DNA from: Diabrotica undecimpunctata
Lineage: Eukaryota > Arthropoda > Insecta > Coleoptera > Chrysomelidae
Assembly (NCBI RefSeq): GCF_040954645.1
Contig: NC_092808.1
Span: 81,059,889 to 81,123,888, forward strand
DNA length: 64,000 nt
Reading direction: 5' to 3'
Notes under the pieces: generated by a model
What the model saw: only the letters and a program-made list of their open reading frames with translations
Databases searched by the model: none
Told to the model about the DNA's origin: nothing
Made by a program: the position numbers and the translations under genes
Shown here: piece by piece, positions 25,414 to 36,170 of the stretch
Layout of the letters: every line of letters begins with the position of its first letter
Position numbering within the stretch: position 1 is the first letter of the stretch

Positions 25414-27267
25414 CTAAACTCTAAGTTCCTCTGGGTCCTCATCATCAATATGATCATTTTCTGCAGCACTCTCGTTATTATTTGCTTGTACGCCAGTATC
25501 TATAATTTTATAAAATTTGAGATCCGGCTGGTCTCTCCAATGTTCACCAAAATGGTTTCTAAGGAGAGTGTCTATGGACGATTTATCTCCTTTCAATGAA
25601 CATCCAATCTGTTGTAACTTTGGTTTCAATAAAGAAATTTTTTTCCCTTTTCGTATTATAGACTTGCTGAACCTTATGTCAGAACGATAAAATATTTCCC
25701 CCTTTACCGTAGCCATATAATTTTTGTCCTTAGAAAATATAAATCGTTTCGTTGCATTACATTTAAAATACCACTGGGAAGGTTTTTTAACAACAACGTT
25801 ACTCGTCTTTCTCCAGTCTGATATCTGCCAGTCTTCACCAAGTCTCAGCACCTTTGAGTGTTTTCCAATTATGTCTTCATATTCTTTTCTGTTTATTACA
25901 ACGTTCTTCTTTTTTATCTCCCTTTCTATCATACCGAAAATCCTATCTGGTGGCAAAAAGGAATGACCAACAACAGGAAACGTAAACTCCACTTCCTTGA
26001 TGTGACCAGGTGCTTCATAAACCAACCAGTAGATTATCATAGACATCATCGTGCTATTTTTGTTCTGTCCACCACATCCATCTGCAAATAGGTGAACTTT
26101 TTCGATTTGATTTTTAAAGTTGAATTTTATGAGAGTATCATGTACAGCAGAGGCAACAGCATTTGAATCTTTTGGATGTCCAAACTCCAGCCACACATAT
26201 GACGTCACATTTGCAGAAGAAAGATGGGATTTTGAATTTCCAGCCACGATGGTGAAATTATAAAAATTTATTTGCTGTGAGAAATAAGCCGCCTGGTCGG
26301 GAAGCTTTGGCAAAGAAAGATTTTTTTGACAATCAAAAGATGATATTTGTATGTTATGATTTGATTCATTTTTTAACAAAGAATAAAAGGCTTTAGCTCT
26401 TAACGTATGAACTCTCTGCTCTGTTATAACCTTTAACTTTTCTTCTTCTGAATTTTCTTTTCTCAAAATTTCCTTCGCTCTGAGACACGCAGAACAAGCA
26501 TCTACTAAGGGAGTGCCGAATGATATGTTGTAGTGTTCATTAACGTATGTTCGGAAATATGATAACTTTACGGAATGATGTGGATGACGTTGACAATACA
26601 TTCTGTAAAGCTTTGTAAAATTCAGATCACATGGTAAATACAATCTAGTCGATCGTCCTCTATTATAATGACTCTCTGCACCGTTCAAACGCCCCATAAA
26701 TGTTTGGATAGATAATTTTATTGGATCAAATCTACCTTTTGTTGTATCTCCCCCTCTTCTCTCTTTTGGTATTTCACCCCGGATAACAAATGTTCTTACA
26801 ACACGCTCTATTCTTTCAGAACTTAAATGAGTTATTCCAAGAAATGCTGTCTTGCATACTCTTAAAAGTCCACCCTCTACTGTAGGAACAAAATATTTAA
26901 TTGAAATTCCATGTAGGTTTGTACCTCATCTCTTGGGCTTTTGACCTTCACAAAATTTCAGCAAAAAAATATCTTGTTTTATTTTGTCAGTTGTTGAATA
27001 CAGATTATTATGGAAACGCTGAATGTCTCGCATCTTTAAATCTATACAACAATACACTTTCTTTGTATGGTTACAGGTGGGAAAACCGGGTAAATCCTTA
27101 GGTTTATGCCTAAAAATATTGACAATAAGTCCCAAACCTATCTAGTTAATTGTAGACACCTCTTACCTCTTAAGTTTCATTACATTTCGTTTCCATTTTT
27201 TTGTTTGTACAACTCGTTTTCTCCCTTTTCCTTTTTCACAAGGTCTAATATGCACATGAAGATCCAT
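25414..27267 (-). CDS. DUF7869-type protein, probable transposase, three exons
   Basis: Exons 27267-27167, 27109-26946 and 26879-25414 give 1731 nt, 576 residues plus stop, with no internal stop. Intron 1 (57 nt) has donor GTAAGA and acceptor TATTTTTAG; intron 2 (66 nt) has donor GTCAAA and acceptor TTGTTCCTACAG; phases match. The N-terminus is basic (KGKGRKRVVQTKKWKRNV), as in relatives; a Cys/His cluster lies at about residues 46-57 and Cys 217/220 form a C-x2-C. Candidate catalytic acids are D271 (FDCQKNL), D355 (FADGCGGQNKN) and D400 (GHSFLPPDRIF), with Glu residues after it; the first, second and third lie in the order expected for an RNase H-like DD(D/E) fold. The family is annotated only as unknown function in what I recall; the transposase role is inferred from the TIRs and target duplication around it. 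Confidence 0.85.
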
Positions 27268-27592
27268 AATGTTAATTATTTGCAATAAACTTGGTGTTTT
27301 TAGTACTCAAATAACAAACAGTGAAACCGGTAATGGCGAATGATGGAATAATTGACATGTGCACATGAGACGTGTCATGTGACTCAAACAATGTAAGCGA
27401 TTGGCCAATTGCAATTACACAGTTATGCAACCGGCATAGGCTGACAAATACAGAGTTTTGCGTCTGATTCAAGATTTCTAATGCCTTTTTCTTAGTAAAT
27501 ACCTTAGTTTGCTGTTGAATTTTTACATCAGCACATAGCTATAACATGTGTCAAATAACTGTCAGCCATAACTCAATTTTTACAATTTTTGC

Positions 27593-27621
27593 AAATACAG
27601 AGTTTTGCATCTAGCGGACTC
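27593..27621 (-). repeat. Right terminal inverted repeat of the DUF7869 transposon
   Basis: Mirror of the left end; followed by ATTT at 27622-27625. Confidence 0.93.
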
Positions 27622-28316
27622 ATTTATAAGTATTTAAAAATGACAATATACATAACTTACTTACGCATATGTTTAATTTACCATTATAATAATATTAATA
27701 AAATGAAAATATTGTTTCGTGATACAACTGTCAATTTGTCTGACATTAACAGCTACAAAATTTAATTGTTGTTTATTGTTTACAATTATAAGTACACATT
27801 TGAACTTTCTTAAGGTATTTACAAGTTTTAATTTATAGTTTAACATGCCTAACGAGGCTCAAGACAAATCTGAATAAAATGGAAAAATAATAATAATATT
27901 AATAAATATTAAATATATTTACAAAAGGAACACTTTTATTCTCGAGAGAGGAAGAGAGAGAAAATATATCTTCTGTCTCCCTCTTACCGATATCCTACAT
28001 ATGTAGTGATTTTGCCGATTCACTCCCGTACAAATTTCCAACGTCAAACGCGCGTATAGAAATATAACTTCAAAAACTAATTATTAAAAAAACCTAACCG
28101 GTGAGGTGGGGTCACACTGTCCCCACGGCGCAGCTATTTCCGTATAATTTGTAAACATTTACCTATTTGCTCACGACTATCCCGCTCGATATCACACAAC
28201 ACACTGACGGAAAGTTACTAAGGCGGTCAAGTAGTCGCGCTAAATATGTTAGGACGTATGTGACTTTAAAAATCTGTTGGGGCTCGTATGACTCCTCATC
28301 TCCAGTTAGGGGTTAA

Positions 28317-29140
28317 GTATTTACTAGAAATGCATATTTTTTTAGTTTTAGCCAAAAAACCTAAAAGTGAATAAATTTACCACGATATAAAGATGCAAGG
28401 TTCTATTTGGTAATTTTTTTCGATTTTAATATTTTTAGAGGTCAATTGACTATATAAAATAAATCAATTCATTGGGCCCTCTAGTTCCTTATTAAATAAT
28501 ACAGTACATAGCATAAAGAAACAAATCATTAATAGGTTCAAAACATAGGTATCATAAATCTATGTTAAAAATCTATTAAAGTAGAGTCAGATAGTTATAT
28601 AATTTTCTGAAAAATTAGAACATTTTATGGGCTGAAGAATTTAAAATTGTTTTGGATTAGCAAAGTTTATACCATGAATATAACTTTTTTAGATACAGGT
28701 ACATTGTTATGATGTGCTCAAATGTATGTTTTTACAATTTATTAGATCTTATCTCTACTTGACGTGTAAGAAATAGACGTGGGTAAATTCTGCTCCATAA
28801 TAATTTCAATTTTACGTTATTGTGAGTCGATAATTTTGCTGATTTTGCGTGCAGTGTGTAATAGAAGAATAGAAGTGTTAATGGTAATTATAGCAAAGAC
28901 ATCGGAAGAGAGGTAAGTGCATAACCTCGATAAATTTAGGAAGGCGAAGGAAATTTGATTTACTCTCAACACAAAAAACTAAAAACAAAACCGGCCCAGG
29001 TAATTAACGCTATATCAGTTTTAAAAGCTAGAGGTGGGCGTTGCCACATCAAACCGTTCCAAAGTAACTGACAATTATTTTAATTGAAAATTAATTTATT
29101 CAGGAAGAAAACGTGAAAATAAATTACTACAAGCTACTGC
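28317..29140. other. Flank of the piggyBac nest and probable LINE 5' leader
   Basis: 28428-28493 pairs imperfectly with 21281-21345 in inverted orientation. The part from about 28850 to ORF1 at 29141 is probably the 5' untranslated region of the LINE that follows; its exact start is not visible. Confidence 0.45.
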
Positions 29141-29995
29141 TTGAGAGAACCATCTTCCTTCGACGCGTTGAGTGGGGAGGTTGGCTCTATCGCGAGTAGT
29201 AGCAGTAAAAATATGGATTCAGATGATAATACATCCGATGACAATCGGAAAAGAAATAGAGAAGAAGAGGGACTGTTATTTGGACCTAGTAAAAAAGTAC
29301 AAAGAAGTCCAGTTAAAAGTCACAAAGATGATAGCAAAATAGATCAAATACTAAATATGATAAAAAATTTAACAATAGAGTTACAAGAATTAAAAACTGA
29401 TATAAAAGAAGTAAAAACGGAACAAAAACAATACAGAGAAGAAATGAGGCACCTCAAAACTGAACTAGCAAAACTAAAACAAGAGAATAGTGAAATCTGG
29501 AAAGAAAATGAACAAATCAAAAAGGATCTGAATGAGACAAAAGGACGCCTTGAAAGGCTGGATAGAATAAGAAAAGAAAATAATGTGATAATACAGGGAA
29601 TGACAATAGAAACTGGAGATAGAAGAATACTAAAAGAAGTAATAGGAAATTTTATGACAAAAGAGCTAAATATTACCGTAAATATAGAAGAAGCAGTGAA
29701 ACTAGGAGATAAAACATGTTTAGTCAGACTGCCAAACAAAGAAGAAAAAACAAAAATTATGGAAAACAAAAGTAAACTTAAAGAAGTGAAAAAAGAAAAA
29801 ATATATATAAACAATGATCTAACGACAGAGGAATTACAAATACAGAAGTAAATACGAAGAATAGCAAAAGATGAAATAAAGAAAGGTAAACGTGTCCAAA
29901 TTAAAGCTAACAAACTTATAATAGATGGTCTAGAAAGGAGATGGAATAGAAACACCAACCAGCTGGAGGACAATCATGGAGGTGGTTTAAAAAAC
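29141..29995 (+). pseudogene. LINE ORF1, coiled-coil protein with one nonsense codon
   Basis: In LINEs ORF1 proteins bind the element RNA. The frame starts at ATG 29141 and is open to a TAA at 29849-29851. The same frame continues with family-like sequence (IRRIAKDEIKKGKRVQIKAN) to a TAG at 29993-29995, so the TAA is probably CAA changed to TAA. Residues about 65-150 form a long Lys/Glu-rich coiled coil; after it comes a compact domain (NVIIQGMTIE... LGDKTCLVRLPN) of the kind that follows the coiled coil in such ORF1 proteins. The N-terminus is Ser/Asp-rich. Confidence 0.82.
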
Positions 29996-30012
29996 TAGCA
30001 AGGGATGAGACG

Positions 30013-33000
30013 ATGCATTATTCGTTGACGGACGAGGCAAAGAAACAGGAAATGACTGCAGATAAACCCGGGTACAACAAAAGTGCAATAAAGAAAGATA
30101 GACAAGAAAACAAAAATAAAAAACGAAGACAACAGAACAAAAAAAATAAAGAATTGAAAATAAGCACATGGAACATAAGAACCATGCTAACTCCAGGAAA
30201 AATGCTAGAAATAGAAAAAGAACTCAAAAAGTATAAAATAGATATTGCAGCACTGCAAGAATTACGCTGGGAGGGACAGGGACAGATTGACAAACAAGAC
30301 TTTACAATGTTATATTCAGGAGGAAAGAAACAAGGGCAAAAAGGCGTGGGATTCATGATACTAAGGCACCTAAGAGAGAAAATTATAAATTTCAAGCCAA
30401 TATGCGAAAGGATGGCCTATGTTAGAGTCAACAGCAAACCATTTAATATATCAGTCTTGAATTTATACGCCCCCACAGAAACAAGCAATGCAGACGAAAA
30501 AGAAATCTTTTATGATAGGGTCGAAGAGGAGATAGAAAAAATACCCAAAGAAGATGTCATATTTGTACTAGGAGACCTCAACGCCCAGATTGGAAAAGAG
30601 GACTTTTTACAACAAATTGCAGGAAAGCATACAATACACGAAAACACGAATGACAATGGGCAAAGACTATGTAACCTAGCAACAAGAACAAATTTGTTAA
30701 TAAGCTCTACAAAATTTGAACACCCTAAAATACATAAGGTAACATGGAGGTCACCAGATCAGAAAACATATAGTCAAATTGATCACATAATGATTAATAA
30801 ACGAAAGCAATCGTCAATAAAAGATGTAAGAACGTTCAGAGGTGCGTGTGCAGATTCAGACCACTACATGGTCACAGCCACTATAAGACAAAAAGTTAAA
30901 ATTGAAACAAAACAAAAAAACCAACATAAAAAGTGGAATGTCAATAAAATGAGTAATGAAGAATAAGAAAAAAATATGAAGAGGCAGTAACAGTTCAAAT
31001 AAAAGGGAAATATAAAGCAGAAGATATAAACACAGAATGGGAGACGATCAAAAAATCAATAGAAGAAGGTGCAAATATGCAGATAGGTAAAAGTCAGGCT
31101 AAAACAAAAAACGAATGGTATAACCAAGAATGTAGAGAAATAACAGGAAAAAAAGTGCAAGCCAGAAATAAATGGCTAAGAACAGATAAAGAGGAAGACA
31201 GAGAAGAATATGAAAAATTAAGAAGGAATGCTAAGAAAGTGATAAGGCAAAATAAAAGAAGATGGGTAGACAAAAAAATGCAGGAAATAGAGCAGGAAAG
31301 AACAAACAGAAATACGAAAAGTTTTTACAAAAAAATTAAAGAACAAAACAAAAAATACAAAGGCAAAACAAACGGAATAAAAAATAGAGAGGGAATAGTG
31401 ATAATAGAGGACCAAGAATACAAACAAGTATGGAGAGATTACTACAGAGAGCTCTTGACGGAGGAAACAACAGAAGAAGAAATGCATAACGAGGAGGAAA
31501 CGGTGCACGAAGAAGAAGCAGATGAAGTAGATATCGAAATTTCAAAAGAACCAACATTACAGGAATTGGATGAAGTAATACAGAGAAGCAAAAATGGAAA
31601 AGCCCCTGGTAAAGATGGCATTAATATGGAACTAATAAAATACGGGGGAAGGGAACTAAGAGGAAAAATACTGGCACTATTGAAAAATATATGGAAAGAA
31701 GAGAAAATGCCAGGGGACTGGGAGGTAGGGCAGATCATAACAGTACATAAAAAGGGAGACCAACAAATCTGTGAAAATTATAGAGGAATAACGTTACTAA
31801 ATGCAACATATAAAATATTGACATCAATAATAAAAAAGAGGTTATCAAAGATCACAAAGAAGACAGTAGGACAGTACCAATGTGGATTCACAGAAGGAAG
31901 ATCTACAATAGATGCAATACACACAATAAAACAAATAATGGAAAAAGCAAACGAGTATGAATTAGAATTGGAAATGTTATTCATAGACTTCAAACAGGCA
32001 TTTGATTCAATTAAAAGGAACGGGTTAATGATAGCACTTAAAAAATTAAAAATTCCACATAAACTCAGAAAATTAATAGAAATGACAATGAGAACTACAA
32101 AAATAAGCATAAAGACACAAAGAGGAGAGACAGAGGAATTCATTATAAATAAAGGGATGAAACAAGGAGATGCATTATCAACAACGCTATTTAATCTAGC
32201 ATTAGAATATGTACTACGAAATATAAATAAAGGAAATCTCAGAACAAGAGGTGGTCAAATAATTGCATATGCAGACGATATTGCTATTATTGCAAAGAAC
32301 AGAAAAATAATGACAGAAATGCTAGAAGAAATAAGAGAGAAAGGGGAGGTAATGGGGCTAAGATTAAATCAAGAAAAGACAAAAATTTTAACATTAGGGA
32401 AAAAACCAATGAAAGAAAAAATCAAAATAGGAAGTTCTGAGTTTGAAGAAGTAGAATACTTCAAATACCTAGGAGTTACAATAAGTAAATCCGGAGAAAG
32501 GAAATCCGAAATAAAAGAAAAAATATTAGCAGCAAATAAAGCTTATTTTGCAAACAAAACATTACTTAAAAGCAAAACACTGACTAAAAAAAGTAAGATG
32601 AGCATTTATAACACCATAATTAGGCCAATATTATTATATGCAGGAGAAACAATGACGATGGTTAAAAAAGATGAAGAAGACTTAAGAATAGCAGAGAGAA
32701 AGATTATGAGAACCATACTAGGACCAATCAGAACAGAGCAAAATGAATATAGAAGCAGAACAAATGCAGAAATTAAGGAAGAACTTAAGGAAGACATCGT
32801 AGCTAAAATAAAGCAATGCAGAGTTAGATGGTTAGGTCACATTTGGCGAGCAGGCGATGAGGCAGTGACATACGCAATGATAGAATGGAATCCAGGAGGA
32901 AAAAAGAGAAGGGGAAGACCGAGATCAAAGTGGCTGCAAGAAGTTGAAGAAGACCTCCAAAGGGCAGGAGTCAGAGAATGGAGAGGAAGAACTAGAGACA

Positions 33001-33038
33001 GGAAAAAATGGAGAGATATTGTCAAGAAGATAAGATAA
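30013..33038 (+). pseudogene. LINE ORF2: endonuclease and reverse transcriptase, one frameshift
   Basis: Residues 50-300 form an APE-like endonuclease: ISTWNIRTML, ALQELRW (catalytic Glu), NLYAPT, GDLNAQIG, and the C-terminal SDHYMV. The RT follows: GKAPGKDGI, NYRGITLLNATYKI, motif A FIDFKQAFDS, motif B GMKQGDALSTTLFN, motif C YADDIAI, and FKYLGVTIS. The C-terminus has RWLGHIWRAG and a basic RRGRPRSKW block, ending at 33038. The frame breaks once: the first part ends at a TAA at 30964 and the rest is open in the next frame from about 30963 (a -1 shift). Because the stop coincides with loss of one base relative to the expected NEEQKKK-like run, I read it as a single mutation. Confidence 0.93.
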
Positions 33039-33115
33039 ACAAAAAAGACTGATCCACTTAAGAAATCGGATCTAGAAAGCATTTGCGGTTTAACCCCACA
33101 CTGGGGTGTATAGCC

Positions 33116-33117
<2 letters not shown>

Positions 33118-33176
<59 letters not shown>
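33118..33176. repeat. (TA)n array at the LINE 3' end
   Basis: About 59 bases of TA repeat starting right after the LINE 3' stem-loop region; it occupies the position of a LINE tail. Confidence 0.95.
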
Positions 33177-33180
<4 letters not shown>

Positions 33181-34628
33181 ACTTGAGCTTACCTTTGCAA
33201 AACAAATATATTTTTATACGATATCTCAGGGCTCTTATACTGTTTAACAAAAAACGGAAAGAGTAGACAATAGGAAAAGAAATTAACAAAAACAAACTAT
33301 GAAATTATAATGCAAGGTTTATATATTTTCAAAATAAACCAAGTATTATAATTTTAAAATATCAAATAAAAAATATACCATACACGATAATCAGAATAAT
33401 GAAAAATCAAGCATCCATCAAATCATGCACCCAAAATTATCAGTAAAAAGGTAAATTAACTTATATCCAAATCAAAGATCTCTTATTTTATTCTTTTATT
33501 TACTTTTTTACTAGTGACTTAAAAATTTTTATTTACTGTAAGTTTTCAATTAAGAAAAAACAAACAGTTAAAAACAAATAACTCTAATCTGAATAGCTTG
33601 TCGTGGTTGATAGTCTCTGTTAACTAAATGACAAAAATAACCTTTTGTCTTTAAAACAGTTAATTACAGCTTATTCTCCTTCAATTCTAACCTGTCTACC
33701 TCGCTCGTACTTCCCAGTCTCTCCAAATACGCATGCGCTCTCCTTTGTTTATCGTTTTCAAAAAAACATTTCTATAACAGCAAATCTTTTCCCAACTCCT
33801 AACTTAAACTAATACCTCCAGGAAAAAACTAGTTCTCTTCAGACACAATGATATCTCAAATAATCGATTTGGTCAAAAATAACCTTATATATAACCTCAA
33901 AGATAACCTACTTACGGTATGTTATCTATTTCTTCAACTTCTTTTGACTGCTACCACAGTTGGACCTCTTTCCACAAACACAAAACACAACTTTTAACAA
34001 AATTTACTTTTTGAAAACTCTGCTAATTAGCACTGTCGTATCAGAAAAACTGTAGTGTCGTCATCGGGTCTCTCAAATCACACTACCTATTTCTTCTCCT
34101 GGCAGGACTCACATCGACCGCTCAAAACTTTCTCTATAATTTTTAAACCAATCCGAACGTACAAATATCCCTCTCATTTCAGCTGTTTTCTACCAATCAA
34201 ATTTGAATATTATCACAAAAAACCTACTGCTACCAAAACCTCATAAAGAAAACATTTCTTAATTAAAGGTATTAAATTCTTTTTCAATTTCTAGGAAAAA
34301 AAAAGTAAATATATGCCCAAACAAATTTACTAATCCTATGGCTTTATACATTTTCTACTCGTCCGTGGTACGCCTTACAATACAAGGGCATTTAAGATTT
34401 TATTAAAATTTTACCATCTGTATAAATGGTCGAACAACCGCTATTGTCCTTTTTCTCGTAAATGTCTCTTTTGTTTCTGCACAATTATGATTCACTAATA
34501 ATTTGGAAAAACAGCTAATATTCCTCATACCTAGTTTATACTTCACTAACTTAATATTACTGTATACAGGGTGTTACCATTTTGGCGGTTGGTGATTGGA
34601 TTTTTTTCTCAACATTTTCTTTCTCAAC
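33177..34628. other. Unassigned region
   Basis: No gene recognised. Somewhat less AT-rich, pyrimidine-rich stretches at 33660-34260. TACAGGGTGTTACCATTTTGG at 34565-34585 resembles the start of many mariner-type MITEs, but no matching right end was found. Confidence 0.45.
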
Positions 34629-34814
34629 AGTTTGGTTTGCCACTATTATAAAGCCTTTTCATTAAATGTACTTGAATACAACTCAATACAGCTATTTAAT
34701 ATTAAAATTCTCATTTCTGATTGCTTTTTGATTTTATTTTCGGTAAATAAGTTTAACTTCTTTCAGTTTCAGAGTTATTAGTTTTATGTTTTCAGAAATT
34801 TAAAATTTTAATAT

Positions 34815-34906
<92 letters not shown>

Positions 34907-35072
34907 CGGTATTCTATAGAATAAGTAAATAAATTTCTTATAAAAATAAAACAATAATAACTAATAAAATCAAAAAGCAATCAGAAATGAGAATTTTAAT
35001 ACTAAATAGCTGTATTGAGTTGTATTCAAGTACATTTAATGTAAAGGCTTTAAAACAGTGGCAAACCAAACT
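34629..35072. repeat. Inverted repeat, 109-bp arms around a (TA)n core
   Basis: Left arm 34629-34737 and right arm 34964-35072 are reverse complements with only about four differences (both contain TGTACTTGAATACAACTCAA in arm orientation). Between them are 226 bases including the TA array at 34816-34905. The whole could fold into a large cruciform. No coding sequence is present. Confidence 0.92.
34816..34905. repeat. (TA)n microsatellite
   Basis: About 90 bases of TA repeat at the centre of the inverted repeat. Confidence 0.97.
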
Positions 35073-35974
35073 TTTAACTTCGCTAATTTACTTGTATAAT
35101 TTGCTATTCGTCAAATTTCTATTTACTTTTGTTTCGTATACAGGCTTTTCAATTTAACCAATTAAACGAACGTCTTTTCTGCATAGCTGCTAAATGTATT
35201 TTGAACATTCTTAGGATTTTCAATCAAAAATTTCTTACCAAAAGGCCTAAGAAAACTTTAATGAAAAGGGTATTAGAATAAGCAAGGTCGTAATCTTTAT
35301 TTAATTTATTTCTGAAAAAGATTCTTTGCTCTTAATAAACCATAATGCAAAAAGTCTGTGAATACTTAATGGTTATAAATTTAATTTTTTACGTAGGTAA
35401 CAAAATTAATTTTCTTACGAATAATTTGAATTCAGCGAATTTACTTTAAATGTTAGAAAGCGAGTGTAATAAATTTTACGTAAGTACTGTTTAGTAAATA
35501 ATTTCAATGAAAACGATGGTGCAAATTTGGTATAACCTATTAAAAAGTGGGATCTTAGGTGGCTTCCATATAGTATCTTCTTGTGTTTTTAAATGGAAGC
35601 CATATCAACAAAAATACTGCAAAAAATTGAGAACGCAGACGGAAAGATATAAATAAACTAGGGGTTGAGAATAACATAACCTTACTAAGAACAGCATGTA
35701 ATTTTTGACGACCGTTTACATATAACATAGACGTATTAGCATAGACTGAGCAGTCTGTAGAGCTATGACGACACCATTTTTTGTTTCGCTGTCTGTTGTG
35801 TTTCTGTATTACATCAAGTAAGTATACCAGCATCTTTGTTGGTGGTGAGGGAGAGTAAGGAGTTTGAATGAGCTAGAGAGAGACATATTGAACAACCGCA
35901 GGATCTTGTCGTCAGTACGCGCGGCCTGTATGCTTGGTGTATGTTAATATATATGTCTATGTTCTCTTCTTAGT
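35073..35974. other. Unassigned gap
   Basis: No frame or repeat recognised. Confidence 0.5.
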
Positions 35975-36170
35975 CGTTAACCAGATGCAGGTATCGTGAT
36001 ATCATGAAGCTATTAGCTAAATTTTTCAATGTTCCTCCACGTTTTTCTATCTTCTGCCATTCTAGCACATTCTGACAATGGGGCGCCAATGGTAGCAACA
36101 ATATGGTCCGTGTATCGTGTGGGAGATTACCTCTATTTCTTTTGCCTTCTACTTTTTCTATGTTACATGT
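35975..36170 (-). pseudogene. 3' coding end of a LINE
   Basis: Minus-strand segments correspond to a conserved C-terminal pattern of RTE-like LINEs: GKRNRGNLP (degraded basic block near 36145-36120), then ATIGAPLSECARMAED and TWRNI further in (about 36105-36030, frame-disturbed). Only this tail of the element remains. Confidence 0.6.

Larger units (their letters stand above)
24974..27621 (-). mobile_element. DNA transposon with 29-bp TIRs, ATTT duplication and a DUF7869-type gene
   Basis: The left end reads GAGTCCGCTAGATGCAAAAC and the right end is its reverse complement; the match runs 29 positions with a single difference (24974-25002 against 27593-27621). Directly outside lie ATTT at 24970-24973 and ATTT at 27622-27625, a 4-bp target duplication. 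The only gene inside is the three-exon DUF7869-type gene on the minus strand. Copies of an AAATAC.GAGTTTTGC motif are repeated just inside both ends. Four-bp duplications and GAG termini recall what I remember of the Sola superfamily, but I cannot confirm membership here. The element sits inside the piggyBac copy, upstream of its transposase. Confidence 0.88.
22382..28312 (-). mobile_element. piggyBac element flanked by TTAA, carrying a nested transposon
   Basis: TTAA lies at 22378-22381 and 28313-28316, the target site of piggyBac elements. The left end starts CCCGTAACTGGTGAGG and the right end, read inward on the opposite strand, starts CCCCTAACTGGAGATGAGG, so the first 11 bases match at 10. 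Subterminal palindromes GGGGTCAGACTGACCCC (22427-22443) and GGGGTCACACTGTCCCC (28107-28123) occur near each end, and a further TAACCGGTGAGG sits at about 28095. After subtraction of the nested 2648-bp transposon and its duplicated target the element is about 3.3 kb, normal for the superfamily. The transposase is broken. Confidence 0.92.
29141..33176 (+). mobile_element. Nearly intact two-ORF LINE with (TA)n tail
   Basis: ORF1 (coiled coil) and ORF2 (APE-type endonuclease, reverse transcriptase, basic C-terminus) lie in order on the + strand, separated by about 17 bases if ORF1 is read to 29995. A 3' untranslated region of about 80 bases ends in a stem-loop (33093-33107) and a TA repeat. There is no RNase H. 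The endonuclease belongs to the group often mis-annotated in insects as craniofacial development protein 2. The clade (RTE-like or other) is not certain. Each ORF carries only one obvious lesion, so this is a young copy. Confidence 0.88.

Noticed and set aside
25724..26091. Plus-strand frames within the DUF7869 gene
   Set aside because: Shadows of the intact minus-strand gene; no family resemblance.
29344..29973. Long minus-strand open frame across LINE ORF1
   Set aside because: A shadow of a purine-rich coding strand; it has low-complexity Ser/Phe/Ile content and no start context. The same holds for minus-strand frames at 30018-30395 and 31218-32143.
30955..30985. Possible programmed -1 frameshift in LINE ORF2
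   Set aside because: No X-XXY-YYZ slippery heptamer lies before the stop, and the pattern fits loss of one base; a mutation is simpler.
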